Positions 13,680-26,100 of a DNA stretch of 64,000 nt are shown piece by piece. The notes under the pieces were generated by a model. It was not told the origin of the DNA. It ran no database searches and saw only the letters and a list, made by a program, of their open reading frames with translations. The position numbers were made by a program, and so were the translations under genes. The DNA comes from Sipunculus nudus (taxonomy: Eukaryota; Annelida; Sipuncula; Golfingiida; Sipunculidae): the NCBI GenBank assembly GCA_026874595.1, contig CM049315.1, positions 9,399,664 through 9,463,663 on the forward strand. The letters are read 5' to 3'. The first letter of the stretch is position 1. Each line of letters begins with the position of its first letter.

Positions 13680-13778
13680 ACCTGATGAAGAAGCCTGTGC
13701 GTTTCAAAAACTCGTATGTTATTAAACAAGTTAGTCTACCTAAAAAGCGTAAGTCTTACTGTTCACCTGCTCTAGCTG

Positions 13779-13810
<32 letters not shown>

Positions 13811-14882
13811 CATATATATTCCTAGTTGTATAGTTTCAGACATGCATACATGCATTTCACTCTCCCTTGCAATAAACTTTACCTGAGAGTATCATGCTCT
13901 GGAAGGGAGATGTTATTGACTTTAAGTGACAAAAATAATTGAAGTAACTTAAGCATCCTGAACCCTACCTCTGTCACCACTGTAGACTCGTACCCTGCCT
14001 CAGGATCGTACCAGTAGCCGTCAACACAGCCCTGCGTGTCGTTACTACTGGTGTAGTCCACGTACATTTGGCATTGAGACCAAGTCCACTCCCCGTCCCG
14101 GTACTCTCGGGGTATGGTCTGGTTCAGCGTCGAATTAAGAGGGAGGCGGCAACGATAAGGAGGAGTATCCCCTGAAAACAAAGTTTATGAGTGGCTATTT
14201 TAAAATGGCAGTCGATTTACTTAGTATAGGTGTGTTGCTGAACGCTAATTAATTTGCGTGAACAGCTGTATATATATGTTTAGTATTGAGAACTTGCAAA
14301 CTATATGAAATTATATGATGTAACATGTTAAATATTTTGCTTCAGTATCTTCAGTTTTCTTAAAATTGTTTTCATTGTCTATATAATTTCCTTCTTCAGA
14401 AATATTTACGTTAATTAAGTCTTTTAGGAATTTGGTAATTTGTATATGGCTTGTTAAGATATGCTTTTTGATTAGAAATCAGAAAGGGATCAAATATGTA
14501 GATAAAACGATTGAATTTTCTGCCACCTCGAAGCATTTAGTGCCCAAGCCTGACGTGAAAGAATGTCAAAACTGCACGAGGAGACTCGGTCTTAATGTTA
14601 ATTGAACCACAGTCAATTAACATAAAGAGAAAACAAACAGTAAATTGTAATATATTCTAATATGAAGATTTTGCGAACTGGCGTCAAATTAAGGATACCA
14701 TCACGAATCAGAAGCTGAACTTCGCAAGATTTAAAAAAAATACCTATAAACATCAAAGACATCAGCGACCACGTAAACGGAACGCCGTACCCAAAAGCGA
14801 TAGGCAGACATTTTTGTAAATGCCATCGACTAAATTTGCCGAGAAGTCCAAGCGCTTTGTCAGCGGAATGATGCTCCCCCAT
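6901..14882 (-). CDS. SLC22-family organic ion transporter, copy B (11 exons, 554 aa)
   Basis: Major facilitator superfamily transporter of the organic cation/anion (SLC22) family; plasma membrane, substrate unknown. Exons: 14744-14882, 13969-14171, 12839-13069, 12067-12263, 11144-11277, 10317-10467, 9482-9616, 8921-9000, 7769-7889, 7326-7398, 6901-7101; they sum to 1665 nt with consistent phases. Visible family marks in order: LGKFSRW near residue 15; a large first extracellular loop with three cysteines and three N-glycosylation sequons; FDLVCDKDG; SDLYGRKP (the MFS loop 2-3 motif); YLLRNWRHLQ; a cytoplasmic loop beginning ESVPWLLANGK; ELYPTNIRNTGVGSG; PETRWRPLPENVQEVEQW near the C-terminus. 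All introns are GT-AG except intron 3, whose donor is CAG followed by GCGAGT. ESVPW replaces the usual ESPRW. The start is the only ATG preceding LGKFSRW in frame. Intact and probably functional. Confidence 0.93.
8002..8872. repeat. Hairpin-headed repeat flanked by about 125-bp direct repeats, in intron 8 of copy B
   Basis: A stem-loop GTCCCCTGTCG ... CGGCAGGGGAC at 8146-8183 is followed by about four degenerate units of roughly 145 bp (GCAATAACT ... CAGTCACCAAACTTG ... GATGACCTTGACA), ending near 8740. Host sequence before it (about 8002-8130, containing ATCATTTTCCTAAAAGT and GATGTCACTGCAATTCCC) is repeated after it (about 8742-8862). The flanks are far too long for an ordinary target-site duplication. 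Repeats with this hairpin and GACCTTGAC motif are, from memory, common in bivalve genomes. Confidence 0.7.
13545..13677. repeat. SINE-related fragment and (TA)n tract in intron 2 of copy B
   Basis: AAAAGTCGGTTCACTGCC and GATGAACCAGCACGGCTATTC match parts of the tRNA-derived repeat near 48.33-48.4 kb, with the first block inverted relative to that copy. A TA tract of about 68 bp (13610-13677) follows, then GATGAAGAAGCCTGTGCG. A (TC)n tract lies at about 13779-13798. Confidence 0.65.
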
Positions 14883-15630
14883 TTGTTAAACTTTGAGTTC
14901 CGTATAACCTCTGTGTTTGACCATTCACAATGACATTCTGCCAGGTGCATTATCAAGTAGAGATAATTTATAGCACAGGTTGCATTTTAATTAAAACTGT
15001 AATATCCTACTGGTAATGGATTATGTATAAACGGACAGGCCACATGCGGGATTAGGACCAATGTATGCAGGATACTCCACATATCCTTATATTTTAATGA
15101 TCGGGGAGCCCAATATTTATCACAAAATTCACAGAAAAATAAACATTGATATATATTGGCTGTTACAGTGAGAATTATAAAGTTTAATCATCAGTTTAGT
15201 CTTGTAACGGCTTAATAATGTATGATCCATCTTGTTGTTTCGGTTTGAAAGATTTAGAGTTAAGGTTCTCCAGGGAAAAAAGAGGAAATAGAAAATTGAA
15301 TTCTGGGAACTGTTTTTTTTATGCTTTAGAATAATTACAAAACTCTATAAAGAGTATAAGAAATTCACCACTGCTTAAACAAATGATCCGTGAGACATTT
15401 TTTGAATGAAATAAGATTAGGTTTTCTACCAATTAATGTTACTTAACTAGTGGGCTGTGTGACTAGGCAAATGGGATTCTCTACCTGAATGCATTTGTGT
15501 AAACGCTGCTAACACAACTACATACATCCCAGTGATTCGTTCTAGCTTTATGGGAAATGGGCTTTTATATAACAGCACATGTTATTCGGGAATCCATTCG
15601 TTGTTTAAAAGGTTAAGTATATATAATAAT

Positions 15631-15633
<3 letters not shown>
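14883..15633. other. 5' flank of SLC22 copy B
   Basis: Upstream of the copy B start codon. No gene, RNA or repeat recognised; no clear TATA box or upstream non-coding exon could be supported by eye. Confidence 0.4.
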
Positions 15634-15672
<39 letters not shown>

Positions 15673-15901
15673 CTCCGGAAATCCGACTAACGAAAAATAA
15701 CACAAATACAAATAACACTATAAGATTAACACATGATACTAGCTAAACAAAGTTTCTGGATTGTCCTGTTGCACAAATAATATTTATAACTGAAGCGGAA
15801 ACGGGAAGTCCAGTCCAATTCGGTGATCACAAGTTATTCATGGTAATTCACAATAAAAAAAAGTCCGGTTCAGCGTTTAACAGAAGTCCATGGTGGTTCA
15901 C

Positions 15902-16095
15902 TGTAATGTATCCGTGAGGAGCAAACACAAGCAAGCAGCAAGACGTAGCAACTCAGCAAGTAAACTAACAAACTTGTTTATTCACCATCTTGTTCTCGAC
16001 TTCCCATCAAGCTTTGCGGCACATCCGTTTCATTCTGCAGTTTAGTCTATCAAGCGCTCACCAGATGTCGCTAGCTTAAGGCCCAGGACATCACA
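15902..16095 (-). repeat. 3' LTR of the Ty3 element
   Basis: 194 bp, nearly identical to 20325-20518; TG...CA termini. It lies downstream in element orientation. Confidence 0.95.
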
Positions 16096-16242
16096 CCCTT
16101 TAACGCCCCCGGGAAACTTGCATTCCTGCATTTGTTCTAATAACAAAAACAGAGTCCAAATCAAAAGGAACATTAGAACCGCGATAACTTTACTTAAATA
16201 CGTTCTTCAAGGTGAGATAACATTAATCAGTTCTTAATTAAT

Positions 16243-19200
16243 TTACAGGTTCATCTTGACCACTGGTTTCGGTGTTCTGCTGGATCTGCGCAAAACAGTC
16301 TCAGGTGGTTTTGGTTCACCATGCGGCGGCGCAGCCTCAAGCTGCGCATTTGGAGTGACACACGGTGTCTCATCTGGAATGGGAGGAGCACGCTCTTCAC
16401 TTCCAGTAGTTGGTTTCACGCTCTCATGAGCACTCGGAGTAGGCTTAACTTGTGGGAACATTTGGTCAAAGTGCCTTCTAACAAGTCGACCATCATCCCC
16501 TCTCACTTTACATGAAACCGGACCAGTAGTCTCCTCCACTGTCCCCGGAATATTACGAGGACCGTACTGCGAGTAATTTCTGAAGTACACATGATCACCA
16601 GTTTCAAACTGAGGCGCTAGATGAAACTCCTGCGCCTTGGTGCCTTTAAAATTGTTCATTTGCTTTTCTTGCATTTTCTGGACATGTGACTTAACCGAAG
16701 GCAACATCCGATTTAAACGTGAAATGATGCGGCGTTTCATCAACAGTTCACATGGAGCCATTCCTGTTGTGGAATGGGGAGTGATACGATAGTCAAACAA
16801 GAAACGGTACAGTCGTTCCTCCAAGGAACCGTCCATCTTTCCCATTCTTTCCTTGAAGAGTTTGACAGCTCTTTCGGCCAGACCATTTGTGGCCGGATGG
16901 TAAGGGGCGGAAGTCACATGTCGGATGCCGTTTCTATTCAAGAACTCACGAAACTCAGCACTGGTGAAACATGAAGCGTTATCCGATACAATTATGTCTG
17001 GAAGGCCATGTACACAAAATACACTTCTAAGCTTAGCGATGGTAACTGCTGAAGTGTTACCTTTTGTCGGGAAGATTTCCATCCACTTAGAATGAGCATC
17101 TATGACTACAAGAAACATTTGACCCTCCATGGGTCCTGCATAGTCTATATGCAGTCTAGACCAAGGGTTATTTGGGTATTCCCATGGGTGCAAAGGGTGA
17201 TAATAAGCAGAAAACGACCTTGTAGACTGACACACTTTGCAAGTGCTAACCGCACGTTCTAGATCACTGTCCATGTTTGGCCACCATACGTATCCTCTGG
17301 CTAAGGCCTTCATTTTAACTATGCCGGGATGCGTGTCATGCAGTTCTTCTGTAACCTTATCACGACCTTGGGGCGGAATAACTACCCTACTACCCCACAA
17401 GACACATCCATTTAACACTGAGAGTTCAGTTTTCCTTCGAGAAAAAGGTTTCAGTTCCTCCGTTTCGCAGTCACCATCACTCCAGCCTGCTAGTACAGCA
17501 GACCGTACCCGCGCAAGAACCGGATCATGATCCGTCCACATCCTTATGTCTGAATCACTAACACCAGTATAAGCCAGATGTTCGAGAAGCATCACTTCCT
17601 CTCCAACACTAACCGATTGCACAATTTCACGAAGTGGGAACCTAGATAAACAGTCCGCATTCGGAATCTTTGCACTTGGCTTATAAACCATATGGTAGTT
17701 AAAACCTGCTAAGGTTAGCGACCACCGAATGATCCTTCCCGAAGCCAACACTGGCACAGCCTTCATTTCGCCAAGCAAGCCCAGTAAGGGTTTGTGATCC
17801 GTGCGAATTTCAAACTTGCGGCCGAAGAGAAATTTCGATAGCTTGCTCACAGCCCAGACCACCGCAAGCGCCTCCTTCTCCGTTTGGGAGTAATTTCGTT
17901 CCGCCGCCGATAGGGTGCGAGAAGCATAGTACACAGGCTTCAAAGTTCCATCCTCTAACCCCTGCTCTAGCACTGCTCCGAGGCCGTAGGAGCTGGCATC
18001 AGTCGTTAAAACTAGAGGTTTAGCATCATCATAATGCACAAGCAACGAGTCAGAAGAAAGCATCTCCTTGGCTGTCTGAAAGGCTGTTTGTTCAGTAGCC
18101 TCCCATTTCCAAGTATTGGATTTCTTTTCCAGTTCATAGAGTGGCGCTAACACTTGTGCAGCGTGGGGTAAGAATTTGTGGTAATACTTCACCATGCCCA
18201 CAAATGTTGACAACTCTTGTTTATTTTCAGGCACTGGGAAATTTCTAATAGCAGCAACCTTTTCCTCAAGCGGGTGAATTCCCTCTGCAGACAATCGGTG
18301 TCCCAAGTAACGAACTTCTGGCTGCATGAAAACACATTTGTTTCTGTTCAGTCTGAGGCCTGCCTCAGAAAGCTTTCGGAGCACACATTCTAATGTTCTA
18401 AGGTGCTCTTCATGGGTTTTCCCCGAGATGATTATATCATCAAGGTAAACAGCACAATACGGAATCCCTTTTAGCACGTTTTCCATTGCTTTCTGGAAAA
18501 TACCAACAGCACTGTGGACACCAAACTGAAGCCTCCTTTGTGGGTATTTATCACCATCAACTTCTGTGCATCCGGGGAAAGTTTTAGTTGATGGTACGCA
18601 TGGCTCATGTCTAGTTTTGTGTAAGACTCACCCCCAGTCAGTGTTGTAAATATGTCCTCCGGAGTAGGCAAGGGATATCGAGCCATATCAGTAGCCTGAT
18701 TAATGGTTTCCTTGAAATCTGCACAAATTCTCAAAGACTTGCCGTCGGCTTTCACCACCGGAACTATCGGGCTAGCCCATTCTGCATGTGTAACTGGTTC
18801 TATAACTCCGGTAGCTACAAGACGTTGTAATTCCTCTTCCACCATACTGCGTTTCTGATAAGGTAGTGTGCGTGCACGCTTATACACTGGATTTGCACCT
18901 GGTTTTAAAGGAATAGACACTTCCTGTCCTTTCAAACAGCCCAGCTCCTCACTAAACACATCAGCGTATCTATCACACAATTCTTTGACTGCTGCGTCTT
19001 TGATCTCTGGAATGATACTGTTCACAGTTTTTCCCCAATCCAGACGAATATGGCGCAACCAGTTTCTTCCAAGAAGAGAATTCCGTTCTCCCCGCACAAC
19101 CCCTAGAGGGAGCTCCTTGCACTGCCCTTCATACTGAGTTTGAACCATAGCTATGCCCACTATATCTAACTCTCTCTTGTTATAGTCACGAAGTTTGATA

Positions 19201-20312
19201 GTAGACGGTAACAATACATCATTTGGCTTTTTTACCAATGACCTATATGTAGGCTCTCCAATGCATGATACCACGGCACCGGTATCCAGCTCAAAATTAA
19301 CTGTAGAATCATTCACTCGCACAGGTACAAAGTACTTCCTGTCGTCAGCTATTCCTTACAGATCAGCGTCAACACTGTTGAGAATTTGTAATTCTTCCTC
19401 ATTAACTGACAGTCCAAACATACCATATTCACTTGATGGCTGCATGGGTGGCCTCTCCTCAGCCTCATCCTCAACACTTGGAGTGACATCAACAGCCTGT
19501 TGTGATGCCGGTACTCGGCCATCCTGGCAAGCTCTCTGTAAATGGCCAACCCGGCCACACTTTCGACATTTTGCATCCTTGAACCTACATTTGTTGGCAA
19601 GGTGGTTAGTGGCAGTACAGCGGAAACAACGTCTGTGAGCACCAGTATTTGGCGGTTTTGATGAGGAAGGCAGCTTACCAGTCATACTGCTGGATGCATA
19701 ACTCTTAGTCACACCAGATCTGTATTTCCTAGGGGCAGCAGATTTACCTTGACTAGCAATAGCATTTACATGGCCTTGGTTAGACTGCAGTTACATCGTT
19801 GTACTTTCTTCAGTTGAATGACAGGTCGAAGCAATTTCCATTGCTTTAGCAAAGGTTAAGTCCAGGCCCTCAGAGGCTTCCAGTAGTTTAGTAACTATGG
19901 CCTTATTTCGTACCCCTGCAACCAGCTGGTCTACGAGCATCTGATCAAGATCAATTCCGAATTTACAGTATCTAACAGCACTCTTTAGTCTGACACCATA
20001 TTCATGAATAGACTCACCGTCTTTCCTCGCCACACCTCTGAATTTTGACCGCTCAGCTCTTGGATTTCTCTTACCCTGGTAATGTTCGCCCAGAACAGTG
20101 ATTAGTTCATCGTATGACCGTGCTGAAGGTCTTTGAGGAGCCACTAAATTCTTCAGGGTTTGATACTGACACGCACTCAGTCCCATGATCAAAGTGTCAA
20201 CCTTCGCTCCGTCGGCAGTTTTAGCAACTCGAAAGTACGATTCTAATCGTTCCTGATAAGAATCAAAGTCCTCCTCTTGTTCCATGAAACTTGGAATTTT
20301 CATGGATCCCAT
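16243..20312 (-). pseudogene. gag-pol polyprotein frame of the Ty3 element (interrupted)
   Basis: The probable start is ATG 20312, overlapping the primer-binding site. Gag capsid region at about 19791-20312. Nucleocapsid at about 19550-19660 with two CCHC knuckles (CFRCTATNHLANKC and CRKCGRVGHLQRAC). Retropepsin with FELDTGA near 19285. RT from about 18850, with the YLDD catalytic motif near 18440. RNase H with TDASSYGLGAV near 17990. Integrase with an HHCC zinc site, then the D,D,E core (HIDYAG, VSDNASCF, NGLAERAVKLF). Stop at 16243. Gag, protease and early RT share one frame, interrupted by TAA at 19791-19793 and TAA at 19356-19358. RT then shifts frame near 18510-18540, where a short stretch before the RLQFGV segment appears to be missing. 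The natural element would have one long ORF. Confidence 0.9.
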
Positions 20313-20322
20313 CCCGTCGCCA
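20304..20322 (-). other. Primer-binding site of the LTR element
   Basis: Begins TGGCGACGGGATGGG, two bases inside the 5' LTR, in the usual place for pairing with a tRNA 3' end. The predicted Gag start codon lies within it. The matching tRNA was not determined. Confidence 0.6.
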
Positions 20323-20324
20323 CG

Positions 20325-20518
20325 TGTAATGTATCCGTGAGGAGCAAACACAAGCAAGCAGCAAGACGTAGCAACTCAGCAAGTAAACTGACAAACTTGT
20401 TTATTCACCATCTTGTTCTCGACTTCCCATCAAGCTTTGCGGCACATCCGTTTCATTCTGCAGTTTAGTCTATCAAGCGCTCACCAGATGTCGCTAGCTT
20501 AAGGCCCAAGACATCACA
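20325..20518 (-). repeat. 5' LTR of the Ty3 element
   Basis: 194 bp, matches 15902-16095 with about two differences. The element promoter should lie here; no TATA box was confidently placed. Confidence 0.95.
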
Positions 20519-20897
20519 GTGGTTCACTCACAATGAAATCCATACGTTCAACATAAGTTCATGGCAGGTCCGCTGATGGGTACCGTAAAAGAGCACGAGT
20601 TCATATTATGCTCTTGGGAGGTGGCAACAGCCAGGATATCCTGAAGAAATAATTATCAGCCCTCGGATCTCTGGTGTTAATTCTTTAAATAGAGCAATTC
20701 AGACACTTGACCAGTTATGGACCATTTCCCGCGCGTTGTCTTCTGTTGTCCTCGATAATACAGGACAAAGGGCCCGGCAAAATCCTGATGTTAAAATTGG
20801 CACAAACAACGAAAACAACGAACGGGGTCTCCCAGACGTCCAAACCACAGTGGGAGTTCCAAGTGGGGGACATCACATCGGAAGACGGCTTCAGTCG

Positions 20898-20959
<62 letters not shown>

Positions 20960-20963
<4 letters not shown>

Positions 20964-21700
20964 CAGAGTCTATATAGTGTGTAAAACCGGCGACTCATTT
21001 TACGCCTCAAACGTTGTGCTGATTAAATATATTAGCCAAACCTGTTTCATGTAGAATATGGTTGGTATTAAAATTTTATGGTTTGTATTTGAATGTTAGA
21101 TGCATGCTTAATCTTCTGCAAACATTATGAAATAAAATTGTCGCTGTTGCAGTTTGAATTGATAAATGTTATATTATTATATATTTCCTGACTCTTTAAT
21201 TCATGTGATGCAAAGTAGTAAATCTGTGTGTGAATTTAATAAATGAATCTTCGGCCGATGATTTCACCTAACACACCTTCGACCTAAATTGTTTAAAACC
21301 GAGTGAAAACCCCTACAGATTTTGTTATACACATCAACCTATCTCCATTACGATTTAAGAAGGTCAGTCTAGTTTGGTAAAGATTTACTAACATGCAAGG
21401 ATGTCACGAAACGCTAAAGATGTAGTAATAATCCCTTCGCCCAACCTCTTATGGCCCCAGGTGCTCAAACAATGCATGGATATAATATGTCAGTGTGTTG
21501 GACGCAAGTAATCTTTTGTTTACACATACAAACAGCAGCACCTCGGGATCAGCTTTGTCATGGCTCATACAAACGCAATTGAAAACGACAACATAGCCTT
21601 TGAAAATGACGACGTATTATACCGAAGCAACTTATCCTGTTACCACACCTGGTTATGAAAATAGCATTGAAGTTGAACTGTCATGAATAATATTTCAGAT
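20960..21700. other. Intergenic, nothing recognised
   Basis: AT-rich, with no supportable gene, RNA or repeat. Confidence 0.4.
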
Positions 21701-21714
21701 ACAAGGTTTACCAG

Positions 21715-22073
21715 AGGATATGAACTAAATAAGATGCAAAAACACGCACATGATGACTGAAAGTAATCCGGCGCTCCAGCCAGTCATAGGCCTCCGGAAA
21801 ATCCGGCCCGCACTGGCTACCTCGGCAACGACAAAGTTTGACAGATTGAGTCTGTTTTGGTTGATCGAAGATATGTAAGGCAAAAAAAAAAGAAGATACT
21901 GATAGAGTTGAAGATTGTAGTCGGTAAGGTTGGAGGAAATCGGAGGACCCGGAAAAAACATCGACCTTTGACCAGCCTCTACTACCCACTCTCATAGTCA
22001 CACCGGGTATCGGACCTTGGTCTAAAGCGGAGAGGGTCGAGCGTTTTACCACTCTGCCATCCAGGCCCCTATT
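21715..22073 (-). mobile_element. tRNA-derived SINE
   Basis: On the minus strand the sequence starts GGGGCCTGGATGGCAGAGTGG, with a pol III box A (TGGCAGAGTGG, 22049-22059) and box B (GGTCCGATACC, 22006-22016). It continues into a non-tRNA body containing CCGGGTCCTCCGATTTCC. The cloverleaf cannot be completed and box B deviates from GGTTCGANTCC, so this is a SINE head rather than a tRNA gene. The 3' limit near 21715 is approximate. Confidence 0.7.
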
Positions 22074-23150
22074 TATTTATTTAATATGTCCATGTGAATA
22101 TCGAACTTTTATTCAAACGTTTAATGCCACCCGAAATCCTTGACTGAATTTTGCCCGTTATGATGGCTACAGCATCTATGCAACTAGAGAATGCCTCCTT
22201 TAACCAACATCTTAATCAAAAAGGTTAGCAGCTCTTTTATCTTTCCATAGGAATGCGGGAGCCCTTTGAGATAAAATGGAGCTAACAGATTCCTTATGCA
22301 CGGAATACAGATGAGAAATATGGATAAACATCAATATTGAGTACATAAATAAAACGTGTTTCCATATGCGAGTATCCATATGCGAAACGATTCGCTACAT
22401 GTAGCGTTTTGTTTTTGTCAGGTCCACATGGTATACTCGATACGAATGAAACAGATTACAGCATGCCGCCGTATTTTTTTAAATCTCCCAACACCCAATC
22501 CATGTGCTAGCACCGTTTGTACAGATGTTGGTATGGCGGTGGTTATTGTTAAACTAGTGTCACGCAAATGTTTTGCATTTACCTCCGTAAAGTTACCTTT
22601 AAAATTGTTTTTGTTTTTTCTTATCAAGTAAATTACATGTGCTCGACCACAAAACATTAACGTCTGTGTTCTGTTCGTTTTGTATGAATTTCCTGATGTT
22701 TTTGTTGATCAAATAATCAAGCACAGTTAGGAAATATTTGAGGATACGGAAGCTGTTTAAAAGTAGTGTTTAAGAATCATTAATCTGAACGCATCTCCAG
22801 ATATAAAAAAAGTTATAATATAGTATTGTTCAAATAGGTCAGATACAGCTGGCTTTGTATAGATGTTTTTCCCCTATGTTGCTCAGATTGGTTATACTGT
22901 CACTCAATATATAATTGCATTGGGAAACCATGACTTTGTCAGACACAGATGTTGTTTCAATTATATTATTTAAGTGAAATGTTAATAGACTAATCTACAC
23001 AGAACAGTCACGATCATTCACACAAACACACTGATGTGTTCTGCCAACAAATACAAGACGACCCATGCCTTATAATTTGTCAGATTTCAGTTCTTTGCCA
23101 GATTATTCATTGGATTTTACCACTGAGTCCAGTATCTGATAATAAAGTAC
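22074..23150. other. Intergenic, nothing recognised
   Basis: AT-rich. Open frames at 22356-22631 (+) and 22418-22657 (-) overlap each other and match no family. Confidence 0.4.
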
Positions 23151-26100
23151 AACAAGTGACCCACGGGTCATGACGCTCAGCTGACTGGGAAGAGATTCGC
23201 AAAAGGAAAATTTATCATCAGAATGGTAGTATATACCCATTCAATCGAAGCATCAAACAGATTAACCAACAGGATAAGATTTAGTCTGTATTTATATATC
23301 TCAAATATAGAGAAAAAATGTGTAAACTTTAAAAACTAGAATACGGGTAGCCGACAAGTGACTACGTGTATCCGCCATAATCAGAGTGGAACGGGTGAAG
23401 TGAGGCATGGTTTGAGTGGTAAGGGGAATAGAGTGAGGTATGTTGCATGGATGTCTGCAGCCTAAATGTGTATGTAGGTTTTGCCACCTACCACAAATCC
23501 AGAAAGCTGTCCAATTTGTAAACATATGCAAAATTTTAGGCAGAAAAGTCAAACCACTACATGTATATGAGTGATTTTAGCCCACCGCGGACAAACAGAT
23601 AGACGCTGTGCAAAAATGGTTGCAGGTGGCCCCTCCAGTTTTGTGTATGATAAAGACCTATGTGTGATCTAAACACATGCACAATTTCGGCCCAATCGAT
23701 CAAATGGTTCCTGAGATATGAGCTTTGATGTGTGCAGCGTTAACTAGAATGTAGGTGGCGCCACCTGTAATAAAATCAAGAAAGCTGTCCAGGATGTATA
23801 AACCTGCAAAATTTTAGGCAGTTATGTCAATCCACTACAGAGAAATGAGTGATTTTAGGCCACGGCAGACAAACAGACAGACGCTGTGCAAAATGTGCAA
23901 AAATGGTTGCAGGTGGCCCATCCAGTCTTGTGTATGATAAGGAGCTATGTGAGATCTGTACACATGCAAAATTTTGGCCCAATCGGTCAAACTGTTCCAG
24001 AGATATGAGCTTGGATATCATCAGCGTGAACGTGCGTATACATCCTGGATAGCTTTCTTGATTTTATGACAGGTGGCGCCACCTGTCATAAAATCAAGAA
24101 AGCTATCCTGGATGTATACGCATGCCGAATTTCAGGTGAATTAGTCAACTAACTGCAGAGATATGAGTGATTTTAACCCAAGGCAGATGAACAGATGGAC
24201 ACTGAGCAAACATGGTTACAGGTGGCGCCACCTTTTTTTCGTGTATGTTATAGAGCTATCCAAGGGCTACATTTGTATTAATTTTATTTCCTGATCGGTC
24301 AAAAGGTTCCCGAGATATGAGCTTGGATGTCAACAGCGTGATCGTAAATGTAGGTGGCGCCACCTGTCATAAAATCAAGAAAGCTATCCAGGATGCATAC
24401 GCATGACAAATTTCAGGTGAATTAGTCAATTCACTGCAGAGATATGATTCATTTTAACCCAAGGCAGATGAACAGATGGACACTGTGCAAACAAGGTTAC
24501 AGGTGGCGCCACCATTTTTTGTGTATGTTATAAAGCAATCCAAGGGCTACATTTGTATAAATTTTATTTCCTGATCGGTCAAACGGTTCCCGAGATATGA
24601 GGGTTTATGTGTGGAAACAGACGCACAAATGGACGCTGGATAGAGAGGAAAGATCAGAGGTCAACGCAAATTGGTTAGGCACCAGTTCACATGTGACCCG
24701 ATAATTGGTGTAAGTTTCGGAAAAATCGGTCCATTAGTCTCAGAGAAGCTCTGCGGAAATGGACGTGGCGGCGGCGGAGGAACCCGGTCAAAAACATAGT
24801 ATCCGCAAAACTTCGTTTGGCGGATATAAAAAATACAGGTGGCTCCACCAGTCTGCAGAAACTAATAAAAACACTTAATGGTCAATATCCATGCAAAGAA
24901 TCATGGTGATCTCTGCATTAGTTGTTCAGATATTTCAGCTTTTGTATCAAATTGTCCATTATTCTGAGGAATACTTCGGAGTCCTATAGCTTGAAGGATA
25001 TGGGTAACAGAGACCTAATTTCAAGTTTCAACAGGCACTTTTTATGGGCCTCCTTGCATGACAAGAATGAAGATTCTAGGTCCAGTTGTTGCGATTTGTA
25101 CCCTGTTGACAGATAACCACATCTTAAAAGGTCTCAAAAAAAGAGAAAAAAATTCGTAAAAATTTGAAAAAAAATAGAGGTGGCGCACCCAGTCTGCAAA
25201 AAGTGATGGAACAGCTCATGATCAATATGTATGCCGAAAATCATGTTTTGTAGTTTTTGAGATACTGCAGTTTTTGTATCAAATTCTCCATTATTCTGGG
25301 GGTATTTTGGAGCCATACAGCTTAAAGAATATGGGTAACAGAGACCTAATTTCAGGTTTCCATGGAGACTTTTCATGGGTCTCCATGTGTGTCAAGAATG
25401 AAGATTCTAGGTCCAGTCTTTATGATTTGTGCCCTGTTAACAGCTGTTCACATTTTTAAAGGTCTTAAAAATAGAGAAAACAATTCGTAAAAATTGAAAA
25501 ATACAGGTGGCGCCACCAGTCTGCAGAAACTGATGAAACATCTCATGATCAATACGTATGCCAAAAATCATGTCCATCAGTGAAGTAGTTAATGAGATAT
25601 TGAAGTTTTTGTATGAAATTTTTGACTATTCTTGGGGGTACTTTGGGGCCCCATAGCTTAAAGGATATGGGTAACAGAGACCTAATATCTGGTTTCCATG
25701 GAGACTTTTCATGGACCTCTCAGTGTGTGGAGAATGAAGATTCTAGGTCCAGATGTTACGATTTATGCCACGTTAACAGATGACAGCATCCTTAAAGGTC
25801 TCAAATATAGAGGAAAAATCGTACAATACAGGTGGCGCCACCAGTCTGCAGGAACTGATGGAACATCTCATGATCAATATGTATGCCAAAAATCATGACC
25901 ATCAGTGATGCAGTTATTGAGATATTGAAGTTTTTGTATGAAATTTTTGACTATTGTAGGGGATACTTTGGGGCCCCATAGCTCAAAGGATATGGGTTAC
26001 AAAGACCTAATTTCTGGTTTCCAAGGAGATTTTTCATGGACCTCTCAGTGTGTCGAGAATTAAGTTTCTTGGTCCAGTCTTTACGATTTGTGCCTTGTTA

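Larger units (their letters stand above)
15902..20518 (-). mobile_element. Ty3/gypsy LTR retrotransposon, Mag/Steamer-like
   Basis: Complete element of 4617 bp on the minus strand, with 194-bp LTRs beginning TG and ending CA. The two LTRs differ at about two positions, so the insertion is recent. A 9-bp direct repeat GTGGTTCAC flanks it (15893-15901 and 20519-20527). A primer-binding site starting TGGCGAC lies two bases inside the 5' LTR, and a purine-rich GTTAAAGGG precedes the 3' LTR. Short LTRs, a single gag-pro-RT-RNaseH-integrase frame and this primer site fit the Mag lineage, to which the clam element Steamer belongs. The coding frame is interrupted, so this copy is not autonomous. Confidence 0.93.
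15634..20959. repeat. TA-bounded host unit split by the LTR element
   Basis: TA tracts at 15634-15669 and 20903-20959 bracket a pre-insertion unit of about 620 bp (15670-15901 joined to 20519-20902), into which the LTR retrotransposon inserted. The unit has no coding potential I can see. It may be a non-autonomous element that itself landed in a TA microsatellite. Confidence 0.45.

Noticed and set aside
16321-17530. Plus-strand open frames across the LTR element (also 18868-19638)
   Set aside because: Antisense shadows of gag-pol; no family similarity.
20707-21054. Open frames rich in IY/YI residues (also 2213-2395, 39447-39819, 45061-45364)
   Set aside because: They are TA microsatellites read through in frame, not proteins.
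22006-22073. Possible tRNA gene on the minus strand
   Set aside because: Box A and a weak box B are present, but the cloverleaf does not close and a SINE body follows.
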